A stretch of 64,000 bases of DNA from Rostratula benghalensis (lineage: Eukaryota > Chordata > Aves > Charadriiformes > Rostratulidae), in the NCBI GenBank assembly GCA_013399305.1, contig VXAI01000018.1:757126-821125 (forward strand), in the 5' to 3' direction. The notes beneath the pieces are model-generated. The model had not been told where the DNA came from and searched no databases. It saw nothing but the letters and a program-made list of their open reading frames with translations. Shown piece after piece: positions 26,140-38,946 of this stretch. The translations under genes and the position numbers were made by a program. Numbering within the stretch: position 1 is the first letter of the stretch; each line of letters begins with the position of its first letter.

Positions 26140-26480
26140 AATCAAGTCATATATAACTGCGGCTGACAGGAGCTCATGATCCACGCACGTGATTCGGAGA
26201 AGACTCTCCTGCAAGGCACTTAGCGCAGTTATCGCTCCCATTTGGCAAATGGTCAGGAATTGCACTTGATTTGATGAGGTGCTGGGAGATAAATTTCCTG
26301 TCGCCTCTCAAGATAGACGTCGTTGTGCAGCAATCAGTGCCAGCGAGCAGATGCCGGGTGTGCTGTTAAACCACCAGCTTCGTGAACGGTGCCTTCGTGA
26401 GCAGCGCTTCCTCAGAGCTGAGCTGAAGGACGTTCACCGAGTATCTCCCCTGCTAATGTTCTGCTGCACAGGGGACACCA
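26140..26480. promoter_or_regulatory. CpG-retaining block in the desert
   Basis: This patch keeps more than a dozen CpG (for example GCACGTGATTCGG, CTTAGCGCAGTTATCGC, GACGTCGTTG, CGTGAACGG) in a CpG-poor neighbourhood. An ORF of 79 codons at 26279-26518 is low quality (Cys/Trp-rich end) and unrecognised. The patch may be an unmethylated regulatory element or an unannotated non-coding exon. Confidence 0.25.
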
Positions 26481-27889
26481 CTGGCTTAGGCTCTTGGTGG
26501 GAGCAGCCTGCCTTGTAGTCCACCGGCATGGCCCACGCTAGGTCTGCAGGGACAGGGTCTTCACTGTGTTGTAACGATATCTTGCAGGGAGATTTTTATT
26601 TCATCACTTTTATCCCAGCATTTTCTGTCCACAGATGAATGCTACATGTCATAGGAATACACTCCATTATCCAAAAAACACCTCACGTGCTAGCAAGAGA
26701 CCTAAATACCCAATTCATCTCTTTTCTGTCCCAAGATAGCTTATCCAGCATCCTGCACTTGGGACCAGCATTTGCACCTTTTAACCTTTGGTCAGCCACA
26801 ATATTGTGCGGACCTTTCTTTCACAATGCTTTAAAGATATGATACTTACTGAGGAATATCCTGCCTATTATTTTTGTACATGGCTCTCTATGCACTCATT
26901 AATATAATTCCACTAGAACAATTTCCAAAAGTCCAAAAGCCAGTGAGACTATTGCTGAATTTAATGGAAATAGATTGTTCTATAGTAAAAATTTTGAATG
27001 ATAATAATTTTTTTTACCAAATAACCTGCATGGCACAGCTAATATTCAGCTTTTCTATCAAAAGTCTCTCCTTTGTCTTGCTGTATCTGTCAGCATTGCT
27101 GAGTATACCATCTTCTTCTGTAGCATCCACTCTTTTGTGTTGCTACTCATTGAATTAGACATCCCGAAGGAAGACTGCTGTGTCAGATGAACCCAGGATG
27201 CTGGGTGAGTGCTGGGATGGATGTCACTGCTTGCTAAGATGTCTAAATTATCTTGTCAAGGAACATTACGGGATAAAGGTGAAGCCACTTCTTAGGGAAA
27301 GCAGGATGCTTTGTAATGCACTTCTGCAGGGCTAAAATTCCTTGTGCTTTCAGTTTGCACTTTCCTGCAAGTCCACATGCCCCGTGGACAGGGGGATTGC
27401 AAGGTGCAGGACAGAGACATGAAGGGCTGTATGATTGCACAGGTGACTCGACCTCAGAACTCGGACAGGAAGACTTTGATATCATGATTGAGCTGATCTA
27501 ATATCTCATTGCTGCCAAGGGAAGCTCTACCATCTTCCTCCTATGCCTACCCCGGTCCTCCTGAGACCTTTCATTGGGTGGGTTTAGCTCACAGAACTAG
27601 CAGAAAACTTCACTGGCTTTTCCAGATCAGTAGCAGAGGCAGGAGCCTGTAGGCAGCCCTGGGCAGGGGGAGAATGGGGACAGAGGGAGCACCAGAAGCA
27701 TTGCCCCCTTCAACAACAGTGAGCTCTGAGATCACTTTGACTGTAGAATTTGGCCAAACTCCAGTTACAGTCAGCCCCATGAAACAAATTCAGTGATCTG
27801 GGAGCCTTTAAATGGATGTCTGTGACCACATACAATATCCTTAGTGTGGTTGCTGCTAAGTCACATTTGTGCATTTATATATGCTGTAA

Positions 27890-28080
27890 GGTTTTCCCTG
27901 ATAATAATCCAAGGTGCTAATTTGCATATGCTGCTGGTTATGTCTTTAAAATATAATGAGGGTAATAAAAGCAAGTCTAGCCTGGCATTTTAAATTTATC
28001 GTTATCTGTCTCTCTTGTAACCTGCATGTGCTTTCCTCATTTGGGCAGAATTAAATCTCCAGCATTTAAGGAATCTCCAG
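27890..28080. promoter_or_regulatory. Candidate conserved non-coding element
   Basis: Contains GCTAATTTGCATATGC, which overlaps a POU octamer-like core, then AT-rich sequence with TAATAAAAGC and TTAAATTTATCG. No open frame of note. Confidence 0.25.
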
Positions 28081-29175
28081 ACGTAAATGGATCAGAAAAT
28101 AATAGCCATTTATTTCCCAGCAGCTGACAGTTCTTTCTCCCCCAACCCCAGTGAGAGGCAATGATTTGTAGTAAGGATTACACTCTGCTCCTTGGAAGTG
28201 GTGGTAAACAGCATGATGGTGTGTTATTGCCCTCCTGCAATAATGCAAGGACATGTCTAAATTGATCTCTGTTCACTCCCATTTGGGAAAGTGCTTGAGC
28301 CAACCCTGCAGAAGCCAGCAAAACCGTCTGTCTATGGACTGACATGTTCCCACTAAAAGAATTTATGCTGTAGACATGAATGCATTTTGTTAATGGAGAT
28401 TATCCTTGAACATGAGTAAAACTGTAGTATATCTGAGTGTGGGCCAGCGTGTATAGCCATCACTGACTGAGCTGTTCAGGGGAATTCACTCATCATCCAC
28501 CTCTTCAAAGTACTTTACCTGGTTACCTCTGTTAGCAGTAGTGTATTGCTTTTCATTCGCAAAGAGAATTAGATTTATGAGAGAGGTGTTCCAGAGACAA
28601 ATTGGAGACTGTACTGTCTGGCCAGGCATCAGCCTCCCGCCGTCATCAGACAGCAAAATAGTTCAGAGCGTCTAGTGAATGAAAACAGCCTAGCAAAACT
28701 CAGCTCTCCAGTTTCACAGGCAGAGGAGGGGATGTCCCCCAGAACCTTTCCCTGTCATGGTGCCTTTCCCTTGCTCTTGCACAGCTCTCAGTGCCCGGTG
28801 GATGAGGATGAGGACGCAGGATGAGGGGCTTCCTGGGAGGACTGCTGTGAGAAAGCACACACATGGCTGCCCACGTGGGCTTTTGCCTGCCAGACAAGGA
28901 GATGTACACCAAGGAGGTGTCCCTTTAATGACACTCAGGTCGTCCTCTGTCATACAGCCCAACGCTGACATTCCTGGAACCTTAGGAGACCCGGGCAGCC
29001 CCGGTTTTGGAAGTGTATTCCATAGCAATGGGCTGCAGCAGTGTTGAAATGGGTCTGGAGGAGGTGGGGATTTGACGCCTTCCCCCGGTGCTCACACGGC
29101 TGAATCAGATACAAAGATGGGTGACTGACGGGGAATCCTTCTTGTATGGCAGGATCAGTACAATGCATCCTTCAT

Positions 29176-29262
29176 CACAGAATCACAGAATCACAAAATA
29201 TCAGGGATTGGAAAGGACCTTGAAAGATCATCTAGTCCAATCCCCCTGCCAGAGCAGCACAA
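29176..29262 (-). mobile_element. CR1 LINE, very short 3' end
   Basis: ATCACAGAATCACAGAATC followed by GGGATTGGAAAGGACCTTGA and CATCTAGTCCAATCCCCCTG is the 3' UTR and tail of a CR1 of a different subfamily from the one at 19354, also on the minus strand. Homology stops near 29262, so only the last 90 bases or so were inserted. No coding part remains. Confidence 0.88.
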
Positions 29263-30816
29263 GACATAGCACAAGACAGGAGCCTGCTAGAAGGAGTGAT
29301 GGGCAGGAAAGCCGGGTACTGGCTGCTTCTTCAGAAGGGGCTGTCTGCTAAAATCCAGTAAAGGAAAGATGGAGAGGACACAAATTAACAATAGTTAAAA
29401 CAGGCCAGGCCAGGCAAGCTGCCTGCTATGACAGAGCCTTGAATCTGGGGCCAGTGTGCAGCTGAGCAGGCACAGCTCCAGCCACCAAATAGCCAAACAA
29501 AGCAATGGCAAAACGTACACTGCCCAAGAGGCTGCAGTGTATTTGTGAGAGCAGAGATGGAACTGGAGCATGGGAGCTGTCAGGCAGCTCACCTACACCC
29601 ATGGGGGTGGGACAGGAAAGAGGGAAGCACAGAGCCTCCATCCCCGCCTTGCTTAATGGAGAAGAGTCAAAAGAAGCCCTGCATCTGAACGATAGGCCAG
29701 GAGAGCATCCTCCTGCAGCCACGAGAGAGAGGAGAGGGAGGAAGGTGGAAACCAGCTGCCAAGAGCCCCTTGTAAAGAATTTGGTGTGAGAAGCTCTTTG
29801 AGAAAAAACACCAGAGGGGGTCAGCATGGGTGCACATGACAGGGCAGCCAGATGGAGCCACAGAATTGCTGGAAATAGTCATCTTTTAGATTCTCTGAGG
29901 TTTAGATATGTGGTTTGTCCACTTGTTATTATTCAGATAGATACACAAATAGGCACAAAAGACAAAGCAAGAGGGGAGGAGGAGGAGCCAACAAGGTTTA
30001 AAGCTAACTTTGCTCCCTCTCTTGGGCTGTTGAGTTCCTAGGCCTGCCATAGAAACGCTTGTGACACCACTTCCTGCAAATTTGCAGAGTTTTTCGGTGT
30101 CCTCTGTTACTGCACCATGTGAGCTCTGGGCCTCGGTCGGATAAATGAACCCCAGTTTTAGCAGCAAGATCAGAAATGGAACACCCAACGTGCTGCCCCT
30201 CCTCCAAGCACTGAGCCTGGGACCAGCACTGTGTGTGTGACCCAGCTGCAGCAGACCTAGACTTCAGAGATTTCATGAGATTCCTGTGCCAGGCATCAAA
30301 GAGCACTAGGTTAGTCCCAGGCACTGGTGTAACACCACACAGCAAAACCTAAGAATATCTTACAGTGGGACTGAAAAAAACGAAAAGAAAAGTGGAAAAA
30401 GCCTTTATTTCCCTCCCTCCTCTTCCCAAGAAACAAGCAAACAAGGAACTTTCTCTGACATTAAATTAATAGTTTTTTAAAAGAATAGAATGAGGGACTA
30501 TTTATGTTTAATTATCCAGCTTAGAGGAAGAAAACTGCAGAGACAAGTTGCTAATGCTGCTATCTATATGTTTGTTTTGGGGGGGTGCAGCAAGTATCTC
30601 TGTGCTTGTTTCGCAATGAGTTTCTCTTCTTGCATCTGTCCCGTCTTGCCAAGGTTTCATTCTGCACTTCTCACAGCAGGGGACTCGCTGATTACTCTCC
30701 TCTAATTGAGTTTGGGTAATGAAAGTCACTAAAAATCTCTTTCATGTCGCGTGTTGTCATATATCTCATTAAACCATTAGATTTGTTCTAGACCCTTTAA
30801 AAAGAGGCCAGGGGGG

Positions 30817-30841
30817 AAAAAAAAAAAAAGAACAAAAAAAA
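30817..30841. repeat. Interrupted poly(A)
   Basis: Thirteen A, GAAC, then eight A, preceded by six G. Confidence 0.88.
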
Positions 30842-33800
30842 AGAACAATGTGCTAATATTTTTCAAATGTTTCCAGAGAAACTGCACAGCGTAATTACAG
30901 CTGCTTTTGCATTATTTAACCTGCCTACACACCCTTGGGGCTCTGAAGAGAGAAAGGCAGACAAGATCCCAAAGAGCTGTTTTGTCACACAGAGACGTGG
31001 GGGGGATCAGGTTACTGAAGAGGCCAGAGATTTTAAAAATATTCACAAATGCACATTTTCCTGGGTTAGTTTAAGATCATCTGGGTACAAGACAGTGCCA
31101 ACACCAAAATCAGTCCAGACTGGGACTGCTTCAAAGGGATGTTACAGCCAGCTATCCCCTTACTACTTTACTGTTTCACTACCTTTTGAAGCAGCTTTTA
31201 CATCTTTCTGTGATTGCATTTTACTTTTAAAATACTATTTACTACAAAAACTGCTATAGCGAGTGACGGAAACCCCTCTGTTTTAAGGAAAAGAGATTCT
31301 ACATCTCCCTACAGACCTCGCTTATGTCCACAGCCCATCACAGCCAGCCAATAAGGTATTCACCACCACTCAGACCTGCACTTTCCCTTGGCTGGAGAAT
31401 GGCACAGCGGGTGTCTGTGTCTAGACAGCGACCTGCCCGGGCTGCAGGTACAGGCAGGGGCTGGAGGAGGGAAGCTTAGTGCTTAAAGTTGCGCTCGTCG
31501 CTCCCTGCAAAAACCTAGACCTGCTGTATAATTATTTGCAGCTGAGATCCTGGCGGGAGACCTGCATCCTAAATCACTTCTGAGCCCAGCTTTGCTAGCT
31601 GCTAAGTAGGGATGTGTAAGACTCATCACTAACCAGAGAAGGTTTTGCACGAACTTACGGCCTTTGCTTGGAAAAGATGTTGTGCTGACCTGCTGTAACA
31701 AACCCCAGAGACACGACAGTGTTAATGCACAGTAATGCTCCTCCTGGTACACACTACCCCAGCAGGTAGAAGCAGGAGCATGAATATTTGGAATTTAACT
31801 TTCCCTAATATCACCCCATTTACTTTATGTCAGACTGTGTTTATCTTCCACTGCTCACATTTAAATGTCAGAGTATCAGCATGTCTAAATTCCTCTTTTC
31901 ACAGATGGAAACTGTCGATTTTTAAACACAAAAGGCACCCGGGAATGTGATATACATATTACCCTGGCACAGAGTTTAACCTTTAAAGCCTGTTCTTTAA
32001 GAACCTGCTTTAGGATAGAGCAAATCACTTCAATAAAATGATAATTTACTGTTCTATAGCTCCTGGATCCTGATGAAACCGTAAGTTCTCTGCAAAGGAT
32101 AAAAGCAGCATAGATCAGGCTCTAAATAATATTAAGGTGCAAGAGAATGAAGAAGCAAAAGTTTATGCTTCTCATGTACCATGGGGTCTTCCTGGCACTG
32201 CAAGACAGAAGCGCTTCACAAACACATTTGGTGGTGATTATTCAAGCCCTCCATAAATAAACTGGGATTTTGTGAAATGCTTTTAAGATTAAGATTCAGA
32301 GACGCTGGGATTTGGGCACCTACCTTCAGCTCTCCGAACTGCTGCCCCCTGCATCTCCAGCGCATTGTCTCTCCCCTGGAGTACTTCAGCCTGGGAGAGA
32401 CAAAGGAAACTCTAAATCAGACTCCACACGGTGCAAGAACAAATTTTAGGACCTTATTTTCCGTGTGTTTCTAGATTTTTTGGACTCCAGCTCCTCAGCT
32501 ACAGATGTGACAATTAAAGAATAAAATGAAGCTCAGTAAATTAATAGATATTTCAAAAAATCAGTCTGCTGTGGACATTTTGAGAAAAGATGAAAGCAAT
32601 TTCGCTGTTTGTGTCCCAAAATTTTGTGTGCCTTTTGGGTGCTAATGGCTGGTTATTAAAGCAGGTGAATTTGAATGCAAATTTGGTGACAGGATTAGGG
32701 AGACAAGGGAGCTCAGGGACATTATTTTAAAAGACAAAATGTGCTTTAGCTGAATATTCACTTGGTTGGCTCTTCACTTTACAGGGTTTGGGGCATAAAA
32801 GCAGTGCTTGCCACTTCGGAGTGTCATGTAAGCAAGAATAGCCATGGTGGACAAATTGCTTCCATGTATTTTTGACCCTTGATACGTTCCAATGGGCCTG
32901 GATCCTTCCTTGCCAAGAAGTGAATTCTGGGGATGCTTTTCTATACCATGATCACACCAGAAATCCCTGAGCCGTTAAAAGCCAAAACACTGAAAGGAAC
33001 AAGGTTTCACTGGTTTGGGCACTAGGCAGAAATCTATATGGATTCCTTTAATTGGGGTAATACCTCCCTCTCTTCTTTAGAAAAATATGCCTCTCTCTTT
33101 CATGGTGGGAAAGTCTCTCTCTTGCATTCACTTATGGAGCCCTGGAGATACCTCCACCAATTACCAAGTTATTAGCTCTTTTAAAGGACAAAAACAAATG
33201 GGCAATTGAGGTTTGATTGCCTTACAGAATGGTCTTTTTTGCTCTGTTTATTTTTGCCAGCTACGTCTAGGTAATATATTCCAGGCAACGAGACAGCAGT
33301 GCTATCTGGGGGCAAGTTTAGCTTAGATAGGTCTGCCTGGGCTTTTTGTCTCAGCTCTATGGATACCCTCTGGAGTTTCATACTCAGGCCTGCTGTGGCT
33401 GCCTGACTTGCCCTTGCTCTCATCTCTGCCAAATTTCCTGCCAAGCTGTACGAAGAAAATGCAGTTTTGCAAGGCATGAGAAAAGTGTTGCTCGCATGCA
33501 GGAATGGAAACAAGGTCTGGGATCTTTGCATTATATTGGACAAATTGTTTCTGAGTCTCCCTCAGCACAGGGGCTCCCATCCTGACCACTCCTCTGCACC
33601 ACTCAAGCCCAAACAGCCCAAGGAAAAGGTCTCACATCCCCCTTGTGCTGCTTTTGTAGCGGGCTCTAAACTAAACTGGGCTGGAGAAGGGCTGAGTCTA
33701 GCAAGGCTCATGCAAACAAGCAGGCGTTAAAGGTAAGGCTGGCACGAATCATCCCTCACAAATACGTTTGCTAATCTGCATTTTCCACTCATCCCTGAAA

Positions 33801-34159
33801 AGCAATCCCATAACTGTTCCTTGATGTCTGTGCGGATCAAGTAACTGCTCAATTAAATCACAATGAAATGGTTGTTTGATACCCTTCATTAGAACAAAGC
33901 TATTTGGCAGGAAAAGGTGAAGAATGGGTAAAAGAGTCTACTAATTGCATTACATTTCATCCTCCAGCACTGGAACGTTCCCCTTGTAATTACAATAACT
34001 CCGAGGTTTCGTGGGATGAACGGGATGAGGAGTAGAGAGTATAATACTGCTGAGGAAGCAGTAACTTTGTTATGGTGGTTGGAGAAGGGCTGGGGAGGAT
34101 GTGTGACACCAGGACGGTGTTGCTGAAATGCAGTTGTCAGCACAAGTGCCGAGCTCTGC

Positions 34160-34370
34160 CTGCGCGCAGCTGCGGCGACCAGATGCTGTGTAAGCTGATT
34201 TGCTGTGTAATTTTATGGATCGTCTTTAAAATATGGCTGCTGGGCAGCGATAAGCCTACAACTTTATCTGCACGAGAGAGTTGTTATTTATCTAGATTGA
34301 TTGGATTATAAAGTCGGGACCTTTAATTAAAGAGTAGCGTAATCCAAAATCAAAATAATACAAGTTGATG
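34160..34370. promoter_or_regulatory. Candidate enhancer-like block
   Basis: A compact block holds three GATA-type sites (near 34248, 34264 and 34288), a GGATTA site at 34303, the palindrome TTTAATTAAA at 34322 and TAATCC at 34340. The two K50-type homeodomain sites face each other across the palindrome. No reading frame of note runs through it. Enhancer function is inference from motif clustering. Confidence 0.3.
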
Positions 34371-37300
34371 CCCAGCACACGGAGTGGGTTTTCCTTAAAG
34401 CAGCTGGGCTCCGTCTGCTACCAAAATTCTATTCATGCTCTTAACAGCTCCTGTCCAACTCCATATACTGACTGGATTTTTAATAAAAATCTGTGATATT
34501 GAATTCACCAGCTCACATTTGTGTATGCTCAACAGATGGCTTTATGAAGAGGTGGTAGCAGCTATTCCACAACTTCTAACCGTCCCGTTGGAAGTCACCC
34601 CAAAAAGGTGATTCTCCCCGTCCCCCACCCCTCTCCTCTAAGTGCTTTCATGTGCTGTGCAGTGGGAGGGGTGTCTATTTGCATCCCAGCAATGGCTGGT
34701 CTGAAGGGTACGACTTAAAAGAGCAAAATGGACTGCTGCCTGAGGGGACTGCTCCAGCCCGGCGCAGAGCTGACTGCCAGCAGCTCAAGCTCTGTCCCCA
34801 CACAGGCAAATTTCACAGGGGATAGAAGAGCAAATCTCTGAGCCTCACACTGGGAATTGAAAGCTGGACCACTGGTGTTCACAGCAAAGAAAACCATTTC
34901 CTTGCTTTTTAAAATGAGGAATATAACGTATTTTTTAACCTCTCTTCTTTTTTGAGCGGCTGGAATACGTTAGCCAGTTTCTTTCATCTTTTCTTTTTTT
35001 TTTTTTTCTTTTTTACATTTAAATGTTAGAGAGGAAATTTCAAGCTGATTAGTTACGAGTCTGGTAAAGTAATAAAGTGCCTGAGAATAGTGTATGAAAG
35101 CAGAATTCTCAAATCAGCAGCAGTTGCGTGGCTGCTGAAGAGCTCTGAGGTCCCAGGACAGGCAGGAGCTTCGCCGTGCCCTTGGCTGAGCTGGCAGGAA
35201 AAGGTCAGGGTCTTTGCTCCGGAGGCGGGAAGCAATTTGGGGTTGAGGTCACTGCAAGAAGCTTTACTGTCCCCTGAGCACTGAGCAGTGTGAAAAACCA
35301 GCGGTGAGTTCTCACAAAGCCCAGCTGATGCTGGTGGAACAAATAAAGCCCCAAACCTCTTTTGCAAGATGAAAGCATCGAGCAACCAGGGACTGCAAAT
35401 GAGTCTGCCGCATCCCTCGCTGGGTTGCATCCCTTCCCTCTCCTCCCCTATTTCAGTCCTCCCCTCCCCAAACCTAAGATTTGTTTTCTTTTCCTTCTCT
35501 TCACTTTTTTTTTTGTTGTTGTTTTGCTTTGTTTGGTAGGTCCAGGCTCAGGCAGGGAGTGTTCTGCCTTCCAGATGCTAAAATGGATTACTGGATTAAC
35601 TCCTCAATCGGCTGTTCGGCCTCGCAGAGGCTGGAGGTCAGGGAAGTTATTAATTCACAGCCTTCTCCATTTGCTCATTGTGACTGGGCTGGAACTATTG
35701 ACTTAGCAGATTCAGTGGGATCTTGCAGCCATACTGCAGTGTGCCTTTCTGTAGGCAATGAATCAATATCCATCTTTTGATGCCTCTTGCTATCAAATGA
35801 AAAAGAAACATATGCCATATTACAGATATGTACATGCGCCAAGGGAAACAAAATTCAGTGTGTGTGAGATGCTCCAGCCTTTCCAGCAGCAGGGTGCCAG
35901 CTTGGAGACTCATGTCTTGTAGGCCAGGTGACCCTGGTATTGCCAGAGAGAGAGAAAAGCCCCCAGCCATGTGTGACACCCTACCAGGCAGCGCTCCCAC
36001 CCAGGGGTCTGCAGGGAGGCCGATGGCAGTCCCAATGCCTGCCTGGGTGCTGGCTGCAGAGTTTGCCCTGGCAGCCGGTCCCTGTGTCCTCCCGTGCATG
36101 AGTGACAAGCCAAAAGGGAGAGGCAGAGCCTGTGACCGTGACAAATGTGACAACGGCACCGTGGGTAGGTGGGAAGCCAGCTGGATCAGCACAGGGGGCA
36201 AGGCGTTGAAGATTTCAAGCAACAGTGATGGTGCTGAGGCAATCCAAGCTGAAGGCCAAGTCTGGATGTGCTGGCTTGGAAAAAAACAAATGGGTTTCCT
36301 AAGCCCCTGCAGCCACCTTCAGGCCTTGTGGGCCCCCTAGGACTCCAAAACAGCCCACGTGTGTGTCCCAAGCTGTGGCTGAGCCCCCTGACCAAGCTCT
36401 GCAAGGAGATATGGCCAAGCAGCTAAGAGATATTTCCAGCAACACAAAGGGCCAGCGTTGCTCCGAGAAGATCATACTCCTCAGAAACCACGCACAGAGG
36501 AAGTCTTTGCTGGTACATCTTCTCAACAAAGGGAACATGAATGCGTTGATGATTTCTTCCACATCTAGATGAACCGGTGCCTGGCCATCACCAGCCCTTG
36601 ATGGACTTCACCAGCTTTTAACTTGCTCCAGCACAATGAGCTGTGCCAGGTCCAACCCTGGTTTAAGCAACCCTCTGGAGCTGCACTGGTTTGCTGCTCG
36701 TGCCTCCTGTTCGTGACACCTCCTGTGTGGGACTGTGAGATGGACAAATATTTACATGAAGTAAACCGTTTCCTGGTGAAGTTCAAACAACGAGAAACCC
36801 TTTGACTCACGTGGATGATCATAGCTTGATTACAACTTATTAGTGCTGCAAAGCAAGAAAACTATACAGTTTTACACTGTGTTTCCTCCTCTAGAGGAGA
36901 GAGGTAATATACTCTCTCAAATGTGTCTTTCTGGAATAAAATCCTTCAACATTTCTAACTTATGCCATTGCTAGGAAACAATAACAAATAACTATCTTCT
37001 CATAGCTGCAAGTAGGCATAATCTTGTGTGAGGTAGACTTTTTTGAAGATGAAATAATTTTAAATGTAGCCTATTGGCTTTCAAGGTGCTGGGATGGATG
37101 ATATTCCCTGGAGTTTCTGGGCATCTGGAATTTAGCTTTAACACTAAATTTATTCTGCAAGGAAGATGGATTTTATTGCTGTACAATCCAGAACATAAGA
37201 ATCAATCTGTTCTTATAAGCGTACGAACAAAGAAGGCTGCAACTTCTGGCCCCTTGAAGGCAAAACAGATAAAGGTCCAGATACCTTTGGTGAAATCAGT

Positions 37301-38926
37301 GGCTTTCTGATTTCTGCTCATGCTCTGAAGAATACTGGTACGATGGAGATGTGATGCCTTGGAGATATGAGTTTCCAAAGAGGCAGAGATGGCAGGAGGG
37401 TCAGCTCAGCTCGGACAGGCAGACCCAGAGCCTGAGTGCTCACAGGACAGCACAGGCACCCGAGCCTTCAAAGCAGGGCCAGGCCTTTTGCAAGAGCAGG
37501 GTTTGACTGCAATATTTTCTGTTTCCATTGGGCTACAAATTGTACATGACCTCACTGATTGAGAAGTGGTTTGGTCACAGCAAACTAACATCTATATTGG
37601 CTGCTCACCCATTGTTGAAATGCAAAATCCTATTCATAAAATATACCATCATATGCTTAGTTAACAATAAAAATAGGGTTATTTTTTTTACTTGTTCTCT
37701 GTCTTCAGTCTAGACAGATTGTTAAATACCATTTTTTTTATTTTTCTATTTCTGCTATTACTTATGTGGCAACGTGAATCAACTGGCTATAAATAAATAA
37801 AGATGGAAATCAGAAGTGTAATTCTAACCATCAGAGGCACGAGGTTCAGGAACAGCCTTTTAATGTGATTAATGAAGCAAAAATCTAACTAGCTTTAAGA
37901 TGGAAGTTGGTAAATATAAAAGAATTATGTGAGATAGTTGCATACAGAGCATCCTGGGAGTGTCCTTTTGAGCTGATGTTGCTTTGTAATCAATAAAAAC
38001 ATAATTTGTTCAATATGTTCAGGGAAGCCACTTGATATGGCTTTCTTTAAGGGAATTCTGCACAAGAGCATCAGAAACATCCTGCAGAGGGGAGCACTGC
38101 TCAGTCTATAGGGCTCTGGCAAAGCAAATGAGTTTGAGGGCATCAAGGAAATGGGTTTGGGACAAGCAGTGATCTCCTGGGAGAAGAAGGAACTCATGTA
38201 TTGCATGTGGGCATTCATCCTGATGTGTTTTTTCCCTGAGCCACGTAAAGCTGAGACACCTCATAAGAATTAGAGCTTTAAGGTTTGGCCGAGTATGGAC
38301 AAGGCCTGGATAATATGAACTGATTTGGGCACCCTTTAAAAATCTATTTGTCTGCTAGTAATCCTCAGGCAACTGGTTTTGGCCAGAAAGCTAATCCCTT
38401 ATAAGGATTTAAGGTTGGAAACTGAGTTGTTACATCCCTACAGGAATGTTCTTCTCTAGGTGCTATTTGTCAGCACAGAGCTTTTTCTTGAGAGAGATAC
38501 CGAGGTGTAGAAGGATGTAATAACATTTTTGGATTTGCAGTCAAATTATTGAAAGCTTTCCTTTGCCCATGAAGATCCACAGCCTACAGACTGATTATAG
38601 TCAGGAGCACAAGACATGGAAATGTCTGCATCTTTTGGCCATTTCCAGACCTCTCCACCAACTATGGAGGGTGTTGCAGGAAAAACAGCCTCTCCTTCTG
38701 CAACTGTTGGTGTTGACAGTGCCAGGAGAAGGCTTCTTAGCAATCAAGTAAACCTGAGAGAGCCCGGTTAATCCCTTCTGTGCATCGAGGCAGAGGCACA
38801 AGGAAATGAGATGGGGAGCTTCAGGGCCCCTGATGACATGCTGGCAGAGTGGTAGGGGGAAGAAAAAATTCAGCAGATAGGATTTGGTTCTCAGTTTGAG
38901 ATCCAAAGACGTGGTGCTGAGCAACC

Positions 38927-38946
38927 AAAAAAAAAAAAAAAAAAAA
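38927..38946. repeat. Poly(A), 20 bases
   Basis: Uninterrupted A run ending in GGGG. Confidence 0.9.

Larger units (their letters stand above)
19601..27889. other. No gene seen
   Basis: Single-copy sequence with homopolymers at 19898, 20846 and 22644 and the CpG-retaining patch at 26140. A 124-codon plus frame at 24861-25235 starts lysine-rich but matches nothing known and is overlapped in another plus frame. Confidence 0.65.
28081..34159. other. No gene seen
   Basis: Contains the short CR1 at 29176 and the interrupted A-tract at 30817. Frames of 100-133 codons on both strands (28714-30345) overlap one another. The 30700-30800 stretch is AT-rich with TCATTAAACCATTAG and could be regulatory, without firm support. 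Confidence 0.65.

Noticed and set aside
35695..36340. Overlapping antisense open frames of 170 (plus) and 175 (minus) codons
   Set aside because: Both are long for this region but lie in GC-rich sequence where stops are rare, overlap each other, are rich in Arg, Cys and Trp, and match no family I know. No splice context supports either.
36330..36341. CTCF-like GCCCCCTAGGAC
   Set aside because: Only about nine of twelve core positions match, with the mismatches in the invariant part.
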